DNA from: Amphiduros pacificus
Taxonomy: Eukaryota; Annelida; Polychaeta; Phyllodocida; Hesionidae
DNA: 64,000 bases
Assembly (NCBI GenBank): GCA_949316495.1
Contig: OX439002.1
Location: 16,672,001-16,736,000, forward strand
Reading direction: 5' to 3'
Shown here: piece by piece, positions 60,801 through 64,000 of the stretch
How positions within the stretch are numbered: position 1 is the stretch's first letter
Layout: each line of letters opens with the position of its first letter
Translations under genes and position numbers: made by a program
The notes under the pieces: generated by a model
Told to the model about the DNA's origin: nothing
The model's input: only the letters and a program-made list of their open reading frames with translations
Database searches by the model: none

Positions 60801-61567
60801 AGGGGAATGTTACATTACATGCTCTTTATCTCTATTGACAGAACGTCTTTTATTGTTGCGGAGTTTGCCAAGAAACGTGTTTTTTTTAATACCAATTTGG
60901 AGGGTCCATACATTATTAAATGCCTTTGGCTGGAGGTCAGTCAGGGTGTTATTATCATTTATGAATGGAGTTACAAACCGGAGAGAATCTAATGTTCTGG
61001 TCCAAATTCTTTCACCTATAACATATCATGGACTGTATATATGATGTAAATATATCTAATATCATTTGCTTCTTTAGTTTTATGTAGAGTGGATTCCAGA
61101 TATTAATTTGTTGTGTATATATCTGGCATGGGCCTACTTCTCTACTGCTTGAGTTGCTTCATATTTTCTGATATGTTGAAACCCTTGGATAAAAATCAAA
61201 CAAGTCCATCAAACACACCCTCAATATATATTTACCCTCTTAGGTTGAAAAAAGCTGCTTATGGATATGATCGGTGAGAGTATCGATGTGGGCGTGCTTC
61301 CTATACTGAAGTGTATCCAAATATTCTTATTTATTCAACAAATATTCAATCATATTTGATCCCAGTACTATTTATCCAGCCCACACTAAATCTAAAACAA
61401 TATTAGGGGATATGATATATACCTGTCTCATATTTTATTATTTTTTTAAGTAAATAAAACCCATGAATCTCATGCTCACCATTTTCTAAAACGTATTCCA
61501 CAACTGATACACAGAGAACCGTGGATATGACTTGGAGAAGGAGAAGTACTCCACATCGGCTAAACAT
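53903..61567 (-). CDS. Membrane receptor with two C-type lectin domains and mucin-like stalk (paralogue B)
   Basis: Tandem paralogue of the gene at 35388-50084, same strand. Ten phase-consistent exons: 61567-61480, 60604-60462, 60129-60006, 59815-59663, 59487-59233, 57065-56922, 56114-55767, 55209-55066, 54437-54356, 54275-53903 (617 residues). The signal peptide GVLLLLQVISTVLC nearly matches A. CTLD1 (about 30-169: GDGCYHTS, DQATQDIV, NDCVMM, NFVCQAG) and CTLD2 (about 170-302: KLAWVD, YLIGLTRAVWSWYTG, YVCEVG) align with A exon by exon; no EPN/WND calcium signature is seen. The Ser/Thr-rich stalk (303-466) carries many N-x-S/T sites and is longer than A's. The helix (467-491) is ALSLGGVLIGFIAVVGVVLA. 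The 124-residue tail is Ser-rich, unlike A, but ends AWRPRAPPMHGL...YNFHWRTVR. An in-frame upstream Met (61663) would place the signal internally, so 61567 was chosen. Confidence 0.86.
54729..54809. repeat. (TA)n microsatellite, about 40 units
   Basis: TA repeat in a receptor B intron. Confidence 0.95.
57430..57475 (+). mobile_element. Mini-element fragment
   Basis: GGCTCCGTTTTACTATGGAC and CCCTCACAGCATAACAAGG match the middle of the 85-bp family. Confidence 0.4.
57920..58100 (-). repeat. Dispersed repeat copy (inverse of 29470-29680)
   Basis: TCAGGGTACCAATGGAGATA, GAATATTTCCCTAAA and TTTTTCAATTCCAACCCAGC mirror the 29.5-kb copy. Confidence 0.65.
58207..58264 (+). mobile_element. Mini-element fragment
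   Basis: GGTTCATAAGGGATGGTAAC then AGTCAAGG matches the right half of the 85-bp family. Confidence 0.5.
58572..58653 (+). mobile_element. Mini-element, best-preserved copy
   Basis: TTGACTGAGTTGCAGCCTCC through GGGATGGTAACAGTCAA, with matching TTGACTG/CAGTCAA ends. Confidence 0.65.
58959..59195 (-). repeat. 14-bp minisatellite, about 17 units, beside a lectin exon
   Basis: Units of AGTGCATAAAGGAC and variants (GTGCATAAACTACC) are arrayed tandemly. The array ends about 40 bp past the donor of the receptor B exon at 59487-59233, so it sits at the very start of the following intron. Confidence 0.9.
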
Positions 61568-62754
61568 ATTGAGAGAATTTATAATTATGATACTTATTTG
61601 ATATGCTCCAGTTGATGTTTCTTTCAGCATGAAAACAAAGCGATTTATGTCCTTAACAGTCACTGAAGCGTCCAGGGTTCATTGCATTTTCATTTATAAC
61701 GTAGTCCTTCTTACTTCCTTAACAATATGTTACAAAAGGATCTGTTGAATGTTGGCCATGATTCCCATATTAGATATCACTGAAGAATGAGGAACATTAT
61801 GCCATCATCTGACTTGGTTAGAGTTTCTTAAAATTAATGCTTCCCACTTGTTCATCGACGTAAAGAGGCTGTCCGTTTAAGTGATTCCTAAAGTCCAGAC
61901 AGGTAATAAAATCAAACTAAAATGAATGTTATGATTTGTGCCGTTATTTTGAACATCACTAGGTGACCTGAGAGAGTAGAAAGACAACACTGCCACGCTT
62001 CGTCACTTCTCAAACAGGGTGGAACTGTCCCGGACACATGAGGTCATATTTACCGCCCCGCTGTACTCAGTACCGTGGGAAAGAGGTGGTGGCAATGACT
62101 TTCTTCTGTTTAATCACTGCTGGGCCAATGTTTTGGCCCAAATCCCAGTGGTTTCTTTTTACTACTGTAGATAGCATCTCCGGTGTCTTTAAGTTGTTTA
62201 ATTGTATACATCTTCTTCTGACATAACCCACTCTGAATGATACCAGAATAATCGACAACATTTGTCAAGTATTGTTACAAAATGACTCAAACTGTGTTTG
62301 TATGTATATCATACTCCATAAACTTAAACTTAACCAACTACCACTATACATGAATGTCTGCACATAGGGACAACATAAAAAAATATCCTGAAATCAGCCA
62401 TAAGTTTAAAGGCTGGTTTCAGTTTTGATCGATATTAAGTATTTATAAATAGATTCTTTATGTTATGTCAGACAACTTAAGGAAACTTGGCTTGTGTGGT
62501 ACGCTGTATAGCACAAAATGTTTCTGACTTATGCATCTTCGCAGCGATATACAAAATAACACATCAATATTAAACACCCCATGTTAAAATTCATTATTGT
62601 CAATTAATGAGCGCACACACACACACACATGATATAGTTTTTTGTCTGTATCAACGAACTTTTCAACATTGTCTGTGCTATATCAGGTCAGATAAAAACC
62701 TGTCACCGGGACTCAATGCCCTACTCATTTTGAGGAGTGACTGGGGATCTTACT
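61568..62754. other. Upstream of receptor B, nothing firmly assigned
   Basis: Should contain receptor B's promoter. No recognised repeats or motif clusters apart from a short AC tract near 62614. No gene seen. Confidence 0.35.
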
Positions 62755-62965
62755 TTTGTATTATCAGATAACACATACCACAGATTTTGATAAGCAGTCT
62801 TTGAGCACTGGCTGAAATGGGAAACAGCTCAGTAACACATATCCTCGACATTTCTCGACCATGCAATATGACCGAAGTACTTGTCCCAACAGGGATTCAA
62901 ACCCCAGACCTTTAGCATGAAAGATAGACATATGTCTTACCAACTGAGTCACATCCCATCCGCTA
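62755..62965 (-). mobile_element. tRNA-derived SINE of a second family
   Basis: On the minus strand, GTGACTCAGTTGGTAAGACA (A-box region) is followed by GGTCTGGGGTTTGAATCCC (B-box), then GTGTTACTGAGCTG and TTTCAGCCAGTGCT. The cloverleaf is degenerate and a SINE body follows, so this is not a tRNA gene. Confidence 0.75.
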
Positions 62966-63024
62966 AGAAACTGAAAGCATACAGCTATAATGAGATGAGT
63001 ATGTGGCACATGGGGATGTGTGGT

Positions 63025-63145
63025 ATCAAGATCCCCTAATTTCATACAAGATAACCAATCGCCTAATTCCATACAAGATAGCCAATCCCTCAGTTCTATA
63101 CAAGACAATTAAGTCCCTATTCTCTACAAGATGATTAATCGCCAA
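63025..63145 (+). repeat. Degenerate tandem repeat of about 28-30 bp, four units
   Basis: Units based on ATACAAGATAACCAATC: ...CATACAAGATAACCAATCGC, ...CATACAAGATAGCCAATCCC, ...TATACAAGACAATTAAGTCC, ...CTACAAGATGATTAATCGCC. Confidence 0.65.
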
Positions 63146-63539
63146 AATCCATTCCACACAATGCACATTGCGTGCAGAGCATAGGGAAGTTAACCAGTTT
63201 ACTTCATCCAGAACAATTGCCCTGGTTTTCAATGTATCAAGACTTTTTATATTTCTGTATTCCCATTAAAGTATTTGGTATACCCTTTTCTCACCTCCCG
63301 AATGAGTATCGATATCAATATATTATTGGGATAGACCAGATTATTGAATTTTCAGGAATTTATTTAGCTTTTTCATATCATAAAAAGCTCAAACTAAAAA
63401 AAAAAAGATTTAACGTAAAGGGAAACAAGTGTGGACTATATTTTGAGCTTAACATTGAAGACACTGTTCCCCACAAACGTTACATGTTGTAAGTTTTAGT
63501 AATTTGGCAATATCGGCTACTTTTTGTTCTTGTACACCT

Positions 63540-63690
63540 TTAAAAGTTTGATCTCGATACAAAAGATTAAAAAGATTAAAGTTTGGATTTTTTATTTTTA
63601 TTTATTTACTGATCCTATTGAAGAAAGGAAATGGAATTCTCTCCACCATCAGCACCCAGATGGGTTCACCACAAGGCCCTCTGGTGGAGT
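63540..63690 (+). repeat. Dispersed repeat R1, partial copy 3
   Basis: AAAAGATTAAAAAGATTAAA and GGCCCTCTGGTGGAGTG match the start and end of the R1 copies at 39960 and 52605, with the middle missing. Confidence 0.5.
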
Positions 63691-63902
63691 GTGAGGGCAA
63701 CAGACGGATTTGTTTGGATTCTCATTAACTCCATCTTTTATTTTCTGCTCTTTAAAAAAACAAGCCCTGGATATAATATATCGTAAATATATGCTTTATA
63801 CAAATCCAAACTTTCCAGCTTGTTCCTTGTTTTGCAAATTTGTAATAGATTGAAAATATTGATTTGTAGTCTGATCAGCCCTTTATTTCGTTCAGGCACA
63901 AG

Positions 63903-63991
63903 TGAAAGATTTGACTGGCATCATCGCTTGTGAACCTATTATGCGGTGAGGGCCCACCCATACAGGGATGAGGAGGGGACCTCAAACTCAG
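63903..63991 (-). mobile_element. Mini-element, diverged inverted copy
   Basis: TTTGACTGGCATCATCGCTT, GGTGAGGGCCCACCCAT and GAGGAGGGGACCTCAAACTC fit the reverse complement of the 85-bp family. Confidence 0.45.
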
Positions 63992-64000
63992 GCAAATAAC

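Noticed and set aside
62870-62960. tRNA gene suggested by GACTCAGTTGG ... GGTTTGAATCC
   Set aside because: Followed by a SINE body; acceptor stems do not pair.

Overview
The window is AT-rich animal nuclear DNA. It has genes split by many short introns with GT-AG junctions, and mobile elements typical of marine invertebrates: a Ty3/gypsy-like LTR element, CR1/L2-type LINE pieces, tRNA-derived SINEs, many inverted-repeat MITEs and long TA and ATT microsatellites. The species cannot be fixed from sequence alone. An aquatic invertebrate (hemichordate, echinoderm, amphioxus or mollusc grade) fits best.

Layout. From 1 to 4771 (minus) lies the 5' two thirds of STK11IP, the LKB1-interacting LRR protein, running off the left edge. 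It is head-to-head with a HIGD1A-type mitochondrial gene (plus, noncoding exon near 5.2-5.3 kb, coding 7481-8319). From 9.4 to 21.4 kb there is no host gene: microsatellite, foldback MITEs, a nearly identical 437-bp tandem duplication and a young Ty3/gypsy-like element on the minus strand (about 14.6-20.3 kb). From 22130 to 27632 (plus) a seven-exon FAD-dependent oxidoreductase of the sarcosine/amino-acid oxidase type encodes 406 residues; its second intron carries a nest of transposons. From 27.7 to 35.3 kb there are only repeat fossils and unassigned DNA.

From 35388 to 50084 and from 53903 to 61567 (both minus) lie two tandem paralogous type I membrane proteins. Each has a signal peptide, two C-type lectin domains, a Ser/Thr-rich mucin-like stalk, one transmembrane helix and a long cytoplasmic tail. 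Exon order and intron phases match, and the two tails share a conserved C-terminal motif (AW-P...PM-GL...FHWR). I reconstructed 567 and 617 residues respectively. They look like a small family of lectin-like surface receptors and are the most interesting coding content. The upstream gene of the pair (in coordinate order) has an internal duplication of a stalk exon, and ten identical-phase 25-bp repeats in an intron, each with a perfect AP-1 site (TGACTCA).

The rest is introns and spacers rich in short inverted-repeat elements, several of them multi-copy inside this window.
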